Of a stretch of DNA of 40,001 nt, positions 15,852 through 23,473 are shown piece after piece. The position numbers and the translations under genes were made by a program. Numbering within the stretch: the stretch's first letter is position 1; each line of letters begins with the position of its first letter. Origin of the DNA: Peptococcaceae bacterium (GTDB lineage Bacteria > Bacillota > DSM-521 > Neomoorellales > Neomoorellaceae); contig DOLC01000103.1 in NCBI GenBank assembly GCA_003509545.1, forward strand, positions 1 to 40,001, given 5' to 3'. A model generated the notes under the pieces. The model was given only the letters and a program-made list of their open reading frames with translations, was not told the DNA's origin and searched no databases.

Positions 15852-16727
15852 CTACCGTAGCAGTTTGCCTATGGGTTTGGTGGAACCTCCGTCGTAAAGG
15901 GCCTTAAGCACCTCTCCCTCACCTACCAGACCCAATACCCGGCCTCCGCTGGCGACTACCGCCACCAGGTTATATTTCCCGGGCTTAAACCGCTTGACAA
16001 TGCGGATCACAGGCTCTTCTTCCCTTGCCGCCAACAGACGAGCCTCGCCCGGGATATCTCGCTTCTCTTGAGGACGCGCCCGCCAGAATTGACGCCAAAA
16101 CAAATATGGGGCTACCTCCTTCTCCCGGCTTGCTTCCCGGAAAATAAAAAGGGCCAAGACGACGCTCTGTAAGTCGGTGACCCGCAGGCAAAACCCGACT
16201 ACGCCGCCCACGGCCAGGAGTAACGCCAGGACCTGGCCCAACAAGGCGGCCTCCCAGGTAGCCCGGCCGGCATCCCCTTTGGCTGTACGCCACGTACGGT
16301 ATACGCGGCCGCCGTCCAGGGGCAAGCCGGGGAAGAGATTGAAAGCAAACAGCAGCAAATTGGCCCGAACAAAAAAGGCCAGCCAGGGTTCCCCCTCCCT
16401 CCCCAGAAGGCGGCCCAATAGCTCGGCAATGAGAGCAAGGGTTAAACTTCCTACAGGCCCGGCCAGGGCTATGCGGGCCTCTTGTCGGGGGTAAAACGCT
16501 AGCGGTGTCGCAAAGCGGGCCACGCCGCCAAAGGGAAACAGCTCGACCTTTGCCGGGATGCAACTCACTCTGCACGCGGCGAGGACATGCCAGGCTTCAT
16601 GCCAGCTAACGGCCAAAAAAAGCAGTACAGCCTGGGGCAGAACCCCCAGCAAGAAATAAACCCCTAAGAGCAACAAAAAATAATCATTCACGACAAGGTT
16701 GATCCCTGCCACTTTTCCCAGGCGCAT
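15852..16727 (-). CDS. spoIVFB: Site-2 protease, SpoIVFB-like (stage IV sporulation protein FB)
   Basis: This 291-residue membrane metalloprotease of family M50 is expected to cleave pro-sigma-K within the mother-cell membrane during endospore formation. The zinc motif HEAWH is at residues 43-47, and the downstream NLFPGLPLDGGR motif carries the third zinc ligand Asp. Several hydrophobic helices surround these sites. The C-terminal part resembles the regulatory extension seen in SpoIVFB (segment VAVVASGGRVLGLVGEGEVLKAL is CBS-like). It starts 3 nt after the spoIVFA stop, which is the conserved arrangement. Other M50 proteases are possible, but the neighbour makes this assignment strong. Confidence 0.88.
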   Translation of the reverse strand: MRLGKVAGINLVVNDYFLLLLGVYFLLGVLPQAVLLFLAVSWHEAWHVLAACRVSCIPAKVELFPFGGVARFATPLAFYPRQEARIALAGPVGSLTLALIAELLGRLLGREGEPWLAFFVRANLLLFAFNLFPGLPLDGGRVYRTWRTAKGDAGRATWEAALLGQVLALLLAVGGVVGFCLRVTDLQSVVLALFIFREASREKEVAPYLFWRQFWRARPQEKRDIPGEARLLAAREEEPVIRIVKRFKPGKYNLVAVVASGGRVLGLVGEGEVLKALYDGGSTKPIGKLLR

Positions 16728-16730
16728 GGC

Positions 16731-17480
16731 TCAAATTTTTTCCGCCGGAGCCAGATACAGCATGGGGTCTACGGCCTGGCCGTTCTCCCGTATTTCAAAA
16801 TGAAGCTGGACCGCAGAACCCGAAGCCAGAACTGCGATGGTATCTCCCTGCTTCACCGTCTGACCCGGGCGAACATAGATCTTTCCCAGGGTACCGTAAA
16901 CCGTCACCAGGCCGCCCCCGTGATCTATTTCCACCACCTGCACGAGAATAGGATCTTCCCCGGCCCGGATGACCCGGCCGTCCATAGCCGCCCGGACGGG
17001 GCTGTCTCCGGCGGCCTTTATATCTATGCCCTGGTGGAACTGCCGGGGCTGACCCTCCTCGGCCGGCAGCCAGCCGTAGGGTTTAATGATTTCGCCTGAA
17101 ACCGGCACGGCCAAAGGGGGATAATCCCTTCGCTCTTCGGGTCGAAAGGCCGAAAGGGAATCCTGTTCCGGTCGAAAACCGTGAAAAACCCAGCGGTCGA
17201 AGGTGTCCAGCCATAGGGCATTCCTCATAACTTGGGCCACCTGCCAGGTCTGGTCTGAGGACGGATCCCGCAGATAGTAGCGCAGGGCCGCCTGGATTTG
17301 GTTCGCTCCCTCTCCTTCCAGGCGGAAAACCAGGGTAATGGCCAAGAAAAGCAAGCCGGCAGCCAGAGACTGTTTTAACAGCTGCCGGGAAAAGCGAGGT
17401 GGCGGTAAGGAGCGGCCCGGTCCTTTAAATTCCCCCAGGGGTGCGCCCTTGAAGTCGTCCCAATCCCAATCATAACGCAT
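16731..17480 (-). CDS. spoIVFA: SpoIVFA-like M23/LytM-domain protein (stage IV sporulation protein FA)
   Basis: This 249-residue protein has an acidic N-terminus, one transmembrane helix (about residues 38-52) and a C-terminal M23 peptidase-like domain facing outside. SpoIVFA holds SpoIVFB in an inhibited complex until signalling from the forespore. The domain keeps the HxxxD part (HQGID) but the usual HxH motif reads QLH, so one zinc ligand is missing and it is probably not an active peptidase. It is directly followed by spoIVFB. Confidence 0.85.
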   Translation of the reverse strand: MRYDWDWDDFKGAPLGEFKGPGRSLPPPRFSRQLLKQSLAAGLLFLAITLVFRLEGEGANQIQAALRYYLRDPSSDQTWQVAQVMRNALWLDTFDRWVFHGFRPEQDSLSAFRPEERRDYPPLAVPVSGEIIKPYGWLPAEEGQPRQFHQGIDIKAAGDSPVRAAMDGRVIRAGEDPILVQVVEIDHGGGLVTVYGTLGKIYVRPGQTVKQGDTIAVLASGSAVQLHFEIRENGQAVDPMLYLAPAEKI

Positions 17481-17748
17481 TAGTCGCGGCCTCCCGGACA
17501 GGCATATTTCTATCTAATGTTTATGCATGTCCTGCCGGACTATGCCTGCCGGTCCGTCACCAGGGCACCGCTATCTTTCCTGCGGACGCCGAGGAAGGCC
17601 CCGGGGCCCGACGGCAGACTTCCCCGGCCGGGGCCATGTGAGCCATTCCCGGCCTTACCTGACTATACCCTTCATGCCCTTTGCCCCCGCCGCCGGGGAA
17701 CACCGGGACCGGATCGAGCACCCCGACCCGGTCCCGCGGGGCGCCGCA

Positions 17749-19152
17749 CTAGAAATATAGGTCCCGTTGCCCCTGTTCCAGTTGTCGGAGTTTATCCTCC
17801 GTGGCCCGCCGCAAAGATTCCTCCTTTATTTCCCCCAGGCCAGCCTGGATTACCCTTTCGCCCCACTCCCGGATATGAAAGGGCGCCTTCTCCAGCAGGT
17901 ATTCTTTAAAGCTCAGCAGGGCATTGGGCAGGCAGAAATCCTGTATCCGTCCCCCACGGGCCAGCCGCGTAAAGGGAGCGCCCGTCCGGCCCGCCCGGTA
18001 ACAAGCAGTGCAGAAACTGGGCAGCATCCCCCCTTCGAGGATGGCCTGCAAAACCACCTCTAAGGCCCGGTGGTCGTCTACCTCAAATTGGGCCGCCGGT
18101 TCTGCCTCCCGGGCGTATCCCCCGGGACTTACGGAGGATCCGGCCGACATCTGGGAGACCCCTATATTGATCAGTTCATCCCGGAGCTCGGGCCGCTCCC
18201 GGGTGGAGAGGACTATTCCCACATAAGGCAGGGCCAGGCGAAAAACGGCCACTATTTTGCGCAAATCGTCGTCCCTCAAGGGATAAGGGATCTCCTTCAG
18301 GGCCGCTCCCAAGGCCGGCCGCAACCGGGGTACGGAGACGGTGTGGGGTCCCGCTCCGAATTCCCCCTCCAGGGCCGCAGCATGACTCAAGGTACCCAGT
18401 ACTTCGAATCGGTAATCGTAGAGCCCCAGCAGAGGACCGATGCCCACATCACCGAAGCCGGCCTGCATGGCGCGGTGCATGCACGACAGGCGCCAGCCGT
18501 AATCGGCCTTGGCCCCACCGGGATGCATACTTTTGTATGTGGGAGGATGATAGGTCTCCTGAAAACACTGATATACGCCCGCCCCGGCCTCCTTCAAGCG
18601 GCGGAAGCCGGCTACCTTTTGGGGAGCCACGTTAATATGGACTATTCTTAAGGGTGAATGACGGTAAACGGCCCTGATGGCCTCCGCCAGATAGTCGACG
18701 TCCGTTCCCTCCGGTCCTTCACCGGCCACCAGGAGAACGCGCTTAAAACCCTTCTCGGCCAGAGCCCTGGCTTCCCGGCCTATTTCCTCAGGGGTTAAAG
18801 CCCTTCTCTTAAGTCCGCGATTATCCCGCCGGAAACCGCAGTAGAGGCAATTATTGGTGCACCGGTTGCTGATATATAGAGGGGCGAACAAAACAATGCG
18901 TCGCCCGTATATTTTCTCCTTTACTTCTCCCGCCGCAGCGTAGACCCGGGTTAGGAGGTGTTCGTCCTCCAAATTGAGAAGGGAGGCTGCCTCTTCGAGG
19001 GTTAGTCCCTGTAAGTTTCGGGCCTTGCGCAGGATATCCTCCACGGCCGCCGAAGAAGGGGGCGGGCTTCCCACCAACTGTTCCAGGTGGTCGGGATTTA
19101 CAATGGAGGTCGGTTCCCAGTTGGGCTCTTTCCCTGCGGAAGCCAAGTTCAT
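17749..19152 (-). CDS. HydG-type radical SAM tyrosine lyase in the ThiH position of a thiazole operon
   Basis: This 467-residue protein is a radical SAM tyrosine lyase. The SAM-cluster motif CxxxCxxC is at C98, C102 and C105. At the C-terminus C381, C384 and C407 form CX2CX22C, the second-cluster motif known from HydG, which makes the CO and cyanide ligands of [FeFe] hydrogenase; canonical ThiH is shorter (about 370 residues) and lacks it. The gene follows thiG by 6 nt in a TPP-riboswitch operon, where ThiH would supply dehydroglycine for thiazole. No hydrogenase or hydE/hydF gene is in the window. It may serve thiamine synthesis, hydrogenase maturation or both. The ATG directly abuts the AAGGGGGG ribosome binding site, so the TTG two codons downstream is an alternative start. 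Confidence 0.85.
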   Translation of the reverse strand: MNLASAGKEPNWEPTSIVNPDHLEQLVGSPPPSSAAVEDILRKARNLQGLTLEEAASLLNLEDEHLLTRVYAAAGEVKEKIYGRRIVLFAPLYISNRCTNNCLYCGFRRDNRGLKRRALTPEEIGREARALAEKGFKRVLLVAGEGPEGTDVDYLAEAIRAVYRHSPLRIVHINVAPQKVAGFRRLKEAGAGVYQCFQETYHPPTYKSMHPGGAKADYGWRLSCMHRAMQAGFGDVGIGPLLGLYDYRFEVLGTLSHAAALEGEFGAGPHTVSVPRLRPALGAALKEIPYPLRDDDLRKIVAVFRLALPYVGIVLSTRERPELRDELINIGVSQMSAGSSVSPGGYAREAEPAAQFEVDDHRALEVVLQAILEGGMLPSFCTACYRAGRTGAPFTRLARGGRIQDFCLPNALLSFKEYLLEKAPFHIREWGERVIQAGLGEIKEESLRRATEDKLRQLEQGQRDLYF

Positions 19153-19158
19153 CCCCCC

Positions 19159-19932
19159 TTAGCGGCCTATCATGCCCTCCGTGGGGCTGCTGGGAGTAGC
19201 ATAGGTCTTCTTAGGGATACGACCGGCCAGGAACCCCTTGCGGCCGGCTTCCACCGCCAGCTTCATGGCCTCGGCCATGAGCACCGGGTCTTTGGCCTGG
19301 GCAATGGCCGTGTTGATGAGGCAGGCATCGGCGCCGATTTCCATGGCCAGGGCTGCATCGGAGGGGGCGCCGATGCCGGCGTCTACTATTACGGGTACGT
19401 TTACTCGATCGATAATGAGTTTAATATGTTCGAAGTTGGGCAATCCCTGGCCGGAACCGATGGGCGACCCGAGGGGCATGACCGTGGCGGCCCCTACTTC
19501 CACCAGGCGCCGGGCCACCACCGGGTCCTGGGTGGTGTAGGGCAGGACGATAAACCCTTCCTGCACAAGGATGCGGGTGGCCTCGATGGTGGCCACCGGA
19601 TCGGGCAGGAGGGTTTCTTCATCTCCTATAACTTCCAGCTTGATCATGTCCGAAAGGCCGGCTTCCCGGGCCAGCCGGGCCAGGCGTACCGCTTCATCCA
19701 CCGTATAGGCCCCGGCGGTGTTAGGTAGTAGGGTGATCTTTTTTAGGTCCAGATAATCCAGAAGGGAAGGCTCTCTGCTGCCGAGGTTCAGACGCCTCAC
19801 GGCTACGGTAACAATCTCAGCTCCTGAGGCCTCTATAGCCTTCTGCATAATTTCCATACTGGAATACTTGCCGGTGCCCACCATAAGACGGGAATTGAAC
19901 TCCCTGCCGGCGATTACTAATTTATCGGCCAT
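19159..19932 (-). CDS. thiG: Thiazole synthase ThiG
   Basis: This 257-residue TIM-barrel enzyme forms the thiazole phosphate of thiamine from deoxyxylulose phosphate, dehydroglycine and the sulfur carried by ThiS thiocarboxylate. Family segments are LMVGTGKYSS, TLLPNTAGAYTVDEAVRLARLARE, MIKLEVIGDEETLLPDP and the conserved PIGSGQG. The open frame extends 25 codons upstream into repeat sequence. The ATG at 19932 is chosen because MADKLVIAGREF is the family N-terminus and GGGGGGTAG lies just upstream. That ribosome binding site is part of a 14-bp direct repeat. Confidence 0.95.
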   Translation of the reverse strand: MADKLVIAGREFNSRLMVGTGKYSSMEIMQKAIEASGAEIVTVAVRRLNLGSREPSLLDYLDLKKITLLPNTAGAYTVDEAVRLARLAREAGLSDMIKLEVIGDEETLLPDPVATIEATRILVQEGFIVLPYTTQDPVVARRLVEVGAATVMPLGSPIGSGQGLPNFEHIKLIIDRVNVPVIVDAGIGAPSDAALAMEIGADACLINTAIAQAKDPVLMAEAMKLAVEAGRKGFLAGRIPKKTYATPSSPTEGMIGR

Positions 19933-19937
19933 TCGTT

Positions 19938-19984
19938 CTACCCCCCGAAAATAACTTCCCTCCAGGCCGGCATTGCTATTGTTT
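19938..19984 (-). repeat. Dispersed repeat family C, copy 2
   Basis: Minus-strand sequence from CAATGCCGGCC through TTATTTTCGGGGGG to TAG. It matches 15706-15745 closely. Its end includes the ribosome binding site of thiG. Confidence 0.65.
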
Positions 19985-19986
19985 GC

Positions 19987-20047
19987 ATGCCGGCTTGTTG
20001 TTTTCATCCTTCTGCTGGTGCCGCACCAGCGGCATGGACGTCTACCC
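19987..20047 (+). repeat. Dispersed repeat family A, copy 2
   Basis: It contains the best-preserved hairpin of the family, GCTGGTGCCGCACCAGC at 20014-20030, flanked by TTTTCATCCTTCT and GGCATGGACGTC. Copies are also at 179-237 and 15460-15520. Confidence 0.75.
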
Positions 20048-20098
20048 CCCGAAAGTTATTAGAGTTGGTGCCCCATACCGCCAGGGGCAAGGACCGCA

Positions 20099-20299
20099 TT
20101 AACCTCCTCCTACGAAACGGACGACCTCGATCTCGTCCCCTTCCTGCAACACCACCTTTTCGTACTCTTGTTTGGGTACGATGATCCGGTTGCGCTCCAG
20201 GGCCATGTAGCGGTAGTCGATACCCAGCTCCTTGAGCAGCCCGGCCACGGTCGTACCCGGCCGGACCTCCCTTTTCTCACCGTTCACGGTAATCTGCAT
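20099..20299 (-). CDS. thiS: Sulfur carrier protein ThiS
   Basis: This 66-residue beta-grasp protein carries thiocarboxylate sulfur to ThiG for thiazole formation. Features include MQITVNGEKREV at the N-terminus, LLKELGI, and IEVVRFVGGG at the C-terminus. The terminus is three glycines rather than the usual two. Length is normal. It lies 38 nt downstream of the TenI-like gene and is followed by the small insertion before thiG. Confidence 0.93.
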   Translation of the reverse strand: MQITVNGEKREVRPGTTVAGLLKELGIDYRYMALERNRIIVPKQEYEKVVLQEGDEIEVVRFVGGG

Positions 20300-20337
20300 C
20301 TTGCAACCCTCCTCCTCTGGGGCTTATCCCCCGGAGC

Positions 20338-20952
20338 TCACGTTCCTCCTTTATATCCATCCAAGGCCCGGCGGAACGCCATTACCACGGCGCCAGGATC
20401 GGGCGCCGCCATAACTGCCGACATGACGGCCACCCCGCCGGCACCGGCCGCAAGGCAAGCCTCCACCCTCTCCACCGTAACCCCGCCCAGGGCCAACACT
20501 GGTATACCAACTGCGTTTGCAATTTCCCCCAGCGCCTCTAATCCCCGGGGCGGCAAGCCCTTCTTAGAATCTGTGGCGAATACGTGACCGAAGAGGAGGT
20601 AGTCGGCGCCCCTACGGGCTGCCGCCAAGGCTTCTCCCCGGTTGTGGACGGATACTCCGATGAGGACGCCGGGCCCCAGGAGCCTCCTGGCCGCCTCTAC
20701 CGGCAGGCTACGCTGCCCCAAATGCACGCCGTCCAGCCCCGCGGCCATGGCTATATCCACCCGGTCGTTGATCAAGAGCTTGGTGGTAGCCGGCAAGGCC
20801 GTTCGCAGCTTGCAGGCCAGGCGATAAAGCTCGCTTGCAGGAAGATTTTTTTCCCGTAACTGGAAAAAATCTACTCCTTCCAGTTTGGTCGCCACCACCT
20901 CCAGGGGATACCGGGTAAGCTGTTGGTTGCTTATTACGTATAGCCAGGCCAA
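20338..20952 (-). CDS. TenI/ThiE-family protein, probably thiazole tautomerase
   Basis: This 204-residue TIM-barrel protein belongs to the thiamine phosphate synthase superfamily (FFQLREKNL, LLINDRVDIAMAAGLDGVHLGQ, LALGGVTVERVEACLAAGAGGVAVMSAVM). The loop that in ThiE reads near GPIFPTPTK is replaced by FGHVFATDSKKG, which resembles TenI, the tautomerase that aromatises the thiazole after ThiG. With thiS, thiG and a tyrosine lyase, a TenI role makes this a thiazole-only operon. ThiE activity cannot be excluded. The start is TTG with AAGGGGG upstream. It is the first gene after the TPP riboswitch. Confidence 0.82.
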   Translation of the reverse strand: MAWLYVISNQQLTRYPLEVVATKLEGVDFFQLREKNLPASELYRLACKLRTALPATTKLLINDRVDIAMAAGLDGVHLGQRSLPVEAARRLLGPGVLIGVSVHNRGEALAAARRGADYLLFGHVFATDSKKGLPPRGLEALGEIANAVGIPVLALGGVTVERVEACLAAGAGGVAVMSAVMAAPDPGAVVMAFRRALDGYKGGT

Positions 20953-21030
20953 TCATCACCACCCCCTTCCGCCGCAGCAGGGCTTAGAAACTTTGAAGGG
21001 AAGGCCTTTCTGCGGCCCGCCGTAAAGACG

Positions 21031-21066
21031 AAAAAGGGTGCACCTCCGCGAGGAAAGTACACCCTT
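21031..21066 (-). terminator. Intrinsic terminator of the TPP riboswitch
   Basis: On the minus strand AAGGGTGTAC pairs with GTGCACCCTT (one G-U pair), with an inner CCTC-GCG-GAGG stem, and is followed by TTTTT. It lies just after the aptamer and upstream of the tenI-like gene, so thiamine pyrophosphate binding should favour premature termination. Confidence 0.8.
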
Positions 21067-21087
21067 AAATCACCGGCTTTCTTTTCC

Positions 21088-21168
21088 CTCCGCAGGCATT
21101 ATCCTGAACAGGTTCGGCGGGTCAGGTGCTCACTAGCCCTTTCTCAGCCCCTAACAGGAGCTCCCCGT
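21088..21168 (-). promoter_or_regulatory. TPP (THI-box) riboswitch
   Basis: The minus strand shows the THI-box conserved blocks in order: GGGGAGC, GGGGCTGAGA, a GGG/CCC-closed stem, GAACCTG, GGATAATGCC and GCGGAGGGAA. They lie upstream of thiazole biosynthesis genes and are followed by an intrinsic terminator, the standard layout for transcriptional control in Firmicutes. Confidence 0.92.
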
Positions 21169-21364
21169 TGTCAAATACACTATTTTATTAAAATTTATTT
21201 TAACTCCACCGGCCGGCCCGGACAAATGCCGTCTCCGGCCTTCTCGGCCTCTTTTTGCCCTATCGAGGCCTTATTTCTCCTTCTTTTACCTTTGGCCCTA
21301 AATTTTCGCCCACACAGCCTGCTTCGCCCCAGCCACCCGGGTGGGGCGCAAAAATAAAAAAAAT

Positions 21365-21398
21365 AAAAAAGGACGCCCTCTACGCGAGGGCATCCTTT
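21365..21398 (-). terminator. Intrinsic terminator of groESL
   Basis: On the minus strand GGATGCCCTC and GAGGGCGTCC pair around GCGTA (one G-U pair) and are followed by TTTTTTATTTTTTTT. It begins about 18 nt after the groEL stop. Confidence 0.9.
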
Positions 21399-21415
21399 CC
21401 TTTGCTCGGCCGCTA

Positions 21416-23029
21416 TTAGTAATCCATGTTGGGCGGCATGGGCTGGTTCTTCTCTTCCTTGGGAATTTCGGCCACGAGAGCTTCCGTGGTCAACAGCATG
21501 GAAGCGATGCTGGCCGCATTCTGCAGGGCGCTGCGGGTAACCTTAGCGGGATCCACGATACCGGCCTTGATCATATCTACATACTGCTCGGTGACTACGT
21601 CGAAGCCGATGGGAGGCTTCTCGCTCTTTACCCGCTCCACAATTACCGAGCCTTCCAGGCCAGCGTTGGCGCAGATCTGCCGCAGGGGCTCCTCCAGGGC
21701 CCTCTTAACGATCCTTACGCCCACCGCCTCGTCGCCGTCGGCCTCGATCTTATCCAAGGCCTGGATGCAATGGATGAGGGTCGCACCGCCGCCCGGAACA
21801 ATGCCTTCTTCCACCGCCGCCCGGGTAGCAGCCAGGGCATCCTCCACGCGGTGTTTCTTCTCCTTAAGCTCGGTCTCCGTAGCCGCCCCGACCTTGATGA
21901 CCGCTACGCCGCCGGCCAGCTTGGCGAGGCGCTCTTGCAGTTTTTCGCGGTCATAATCGGAATCTGTCTCTTCGATCTGCTTCTTAATCTGGGCCACCCG
22001 GCCGGCCACGGCCTCCTTGCTGCCGTAACCCTCCACAATGGTGGTCTTCTCCTTGGCGATCTTGACCTTCTTGGCCCGGCCCAGCATATGGAGCTCCACG
22101 TTCTCCAGCTTAACACCGAGATCCTCGGAAATGAAGGTACCGCCGGTAAGGATGGCGATATCCTCCAGCATGGCCTTACGCCGGTCGCCGAAGCCCGGCG
22201 CCTTCACCGCGGCGCAAGACAAAGTACCCCGCAGCTTGTTGACTACCAACGTGGCCAGGGCCTCGCCCTCCACATCCTCGGCGATAATGAGGAGAGGTTT
22301 GCCGGTCCGTACAACCTTCTCCAGCAGGGGGAGCAGGTCGTTAATGGCCGAAATCTTCTTTTCGTGGATAAGTATATAGGGATCTTCCAGCTCCACTTCC
22401 ATGGCCTCGGCGTTGGTAACAAAGTAGGGGGAAATATATCCGCGGTCGAACTCCATACCTTCCACGACGTCTACCGTGGTGGTGGTGCCCTTGGATTCTT
22501 CGACGGTTATTACGCCGTCTTTGCCCACCTTCTCCATAGCCTCGGCAATCAGCTCGCCGATGTCCTTGTCATTGGCGGCAATAGAAGCCACGTGGGCAAT
22601 GCTTTCCCGGGACTCCACGGCGATGCTCATCTTCTTGATCTCTTCTACCACGGCGTCGACGGCCCGGTCGATGCCCCTCTTGATGAAGATGGGGTTGGCA
22701 CCGGCCGTTACGTTCTTTAGGCCCTCCAGCATGATGGCCTGGGCCAACACCGTCGCCGTGGTGGTGCCGTCACCGGCCACATCGTTGGTCTTGGAAGCCA
22801 CTTCCCGGCAGAGCTGGGCGCCCATGTTCTCCATGGGGTCCTTCAATTCGATTTCCTTGGCCACCGTTACGCCGTCTTTCGTTATGACCGGCGAACCGAA
22901 CTTGCGTTCCAGCACAACATTGCGGCCCTTAGGACCCAAGGTAACCTTCACGGCCTGGGCTACGGCATTAACTCCCCGCTCCAGGGCCCGCCGCGCTTCT
23001 ACATCAAAGGATAATTGTTTAGCGGCCAT
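21416..23029 (-). CDS. groEL: Chaperonin GroEL (HSP60)
   Basis: The 537-residue subunit of the 14-mer folding chamber uses ATP and GroES to fold proteins in the cytoplasm. Family motifs include KVTLGPKGRNVVLE, the nucleotide-binding DGVTVAKEI and AGDGTTTATVLAQ, and the C-terminal IVPGGGATL region. The C-terminal tail is PMPPNMDY instead of the Gly-Gly-Met repeats of enterobacteria. The ATG at 23029 (MAAKQLSF) is chosen over an upstream frame extension because it follows GGAGGT. It is co-transcribed with groES under CIRCE control. Confidence 0.98.
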   Translation of the reverse strand: MAAKQLSFDVEARRALERGVNAVAQAVKVTLGPKGRNVVLERKFGSPVITKDGVTVAKEIELKDPMENMGAQLCREVASKTNDVAGDGTTTATVLAQAIMLEGLKNVTAGANPIFIKRGIDRAVDAVVEEIKKMSIAVESRESIAHVASIAANDKDIGELIAEAMEKVGKDGVITVEESKGTTTTVDVVEGMEFDRGYISPYFVTNAEAMEVELEDPYILIHEKKISAINDLLPLLEKVVRTGKPLLIIAEDVEGEALATLVVNKLRGTLSCAAVKAPGFGDRRKAMLEDIAILTGGTFISEDLGVKLENVELHMLGRAKKVKIAKEKTTIVEGYGSKEAVAGRVAQIKKQIEETDSDYDREKLQERLAKLAGGVAVIKVGAATETELKEKKHRVEDALAATRAAVEEGIVPGGGATLIHCIQALDKIEADGDEAVGVRIVKRALEEPLRQICANAGLEGSVIVERVKSEKPPIGFDVVTEQYVDMIKAGIVDPAKVTRSALQNAASIASMLLTTEALVAEIPKEEKNQPMPPNMDY

Positions 23030-23073
23030 GTGTGTCCCAACCTCCTTCAAACGTGTTATGTCGATCCCTTAGT

Positions 23074-23358
23074 TTATTCTTTTACCGCCAGAATATCGCT
23101 ATCGCGGATGATGAGGTATTCCTGCCCGTCCACCTTGACCTCCGTACCGCTGTACTTGGCGAAGACCACCCGGTCACCCACCTTAACCTCGGGGGCCACC
23201 CGCGTACCGTTGTCCAAGATCCGGCCCGGACCTACTGCCACCACTTCCCCTTCCTGGGGCTTTTCCTTAGCGGTGTCCGGCAGCACAATGCCTCCTTGGG
23301 TTTTTTCCTCGGTCGAAACTACCTTGATTACCACCCGATCGCCAAGAGGCCGGAGCAT
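23074..23358 (-). CDS. groES: Co-chaperonin GroES
   Basis: This 94-residue GroES forms the heptameric lid of the GroEL chamber. It starts MLRPLGDRVVIKV and carries the mobile loop TEEKTQGGIVLPDTAKEKPQ and the KVGDRVVFAKYSGTEV segment. It is followed by groEL after 44 nt. The CIRCE element and promoter lie directly upstream, so expression should respond to heat shock through HrcA. Confidence 0.98.
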   Translation of the reverse strand: MLRPLGDRVVIKVVSTEEKTQGGIVLPDTAKEKPQEGEVVAVGPGRILDNGTRVAPEVKVGDRVVFAKYSGTEVKVDGQEYLIIRDSDILAVKE

Positions 23359-23391
23359 AGAAGTTATCCTCCCTTCAGCGTATAAATTTTG

Positions 23392-23418
23392 TTAGCACTC
23401 ACCTGAGGTAAGTGCTAA
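23392..23418 (-). promoter_or_regulatory. CIRCE operator of groESL
   Basis: TTAGCACTC, nine bases, then AAGTGCTAA (plus-strand reading). The consensus is TTAGCACTC-N9-GAGTGCTAA, so there is one mismatch in one arm. It lies between the groES promoter and start codon and is the binding site expected for the HrcA repressor. Confidence 0.93.
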
Positions 23419-23427
23419 CAGCCAAGT

Positions 23428-23460
23428 ATTATATTAATATAAGGGTTTCCGGCTTGTCAA
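23428..23460 (-). promoter_or_regulatory. groESL promoter
   Basis: A perfect TTGACA is on the minus strand at 23455-23460. The -10 is either TAATAT (23431-23436, 18-nt spacing) or the overlapping TATAAT (23428-23433, 21-nt spacing). It lies just upstream of CIRCE. Confidence 0.7.
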
Positions 23461-23473
23461 TAGGTCGCGGCCC

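Larger units (their letters stand above)
19937..20054 (-). mobile_element. Small hairpin-rich insertion between thiS and thiG, bounded by 14-bp direct repeats
   Basis: TCTACCCCCCGAAA occurs exactly twice, at 19937-19950 and 20041-20054, with 104 bp from one copy to the next. The interval contains an inverted repeat (19966-19976 with 19985-19994, one-base bulge) and a perfect 7-bp hairpin (20014-20030, GCTGGTG and CACCAGC around CCG). It carries repeats A and C, both of which recur at other intergenic sites. No protein is encoded, so any mobility would depend on an enzyme supplied in trans. The direct repeats could be a target duplication or a recombination footprint. Confidence 0.5.

Noticed and set aside
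11669..21350. CACCCGGGT block with GGGCGCA at 11669-11685 and 21334-21350 (16 of 17 identical)
   Set aside because: Two short GC-rich copies could arise by chance; neither forms a clear terminator or known site.
21341..22720. 459-codon plus-strand frame antisense to groEL
   Set aside because: It mirrors groEL; long antisense frames are common in GC-rich genes and this one lacks any known domain.
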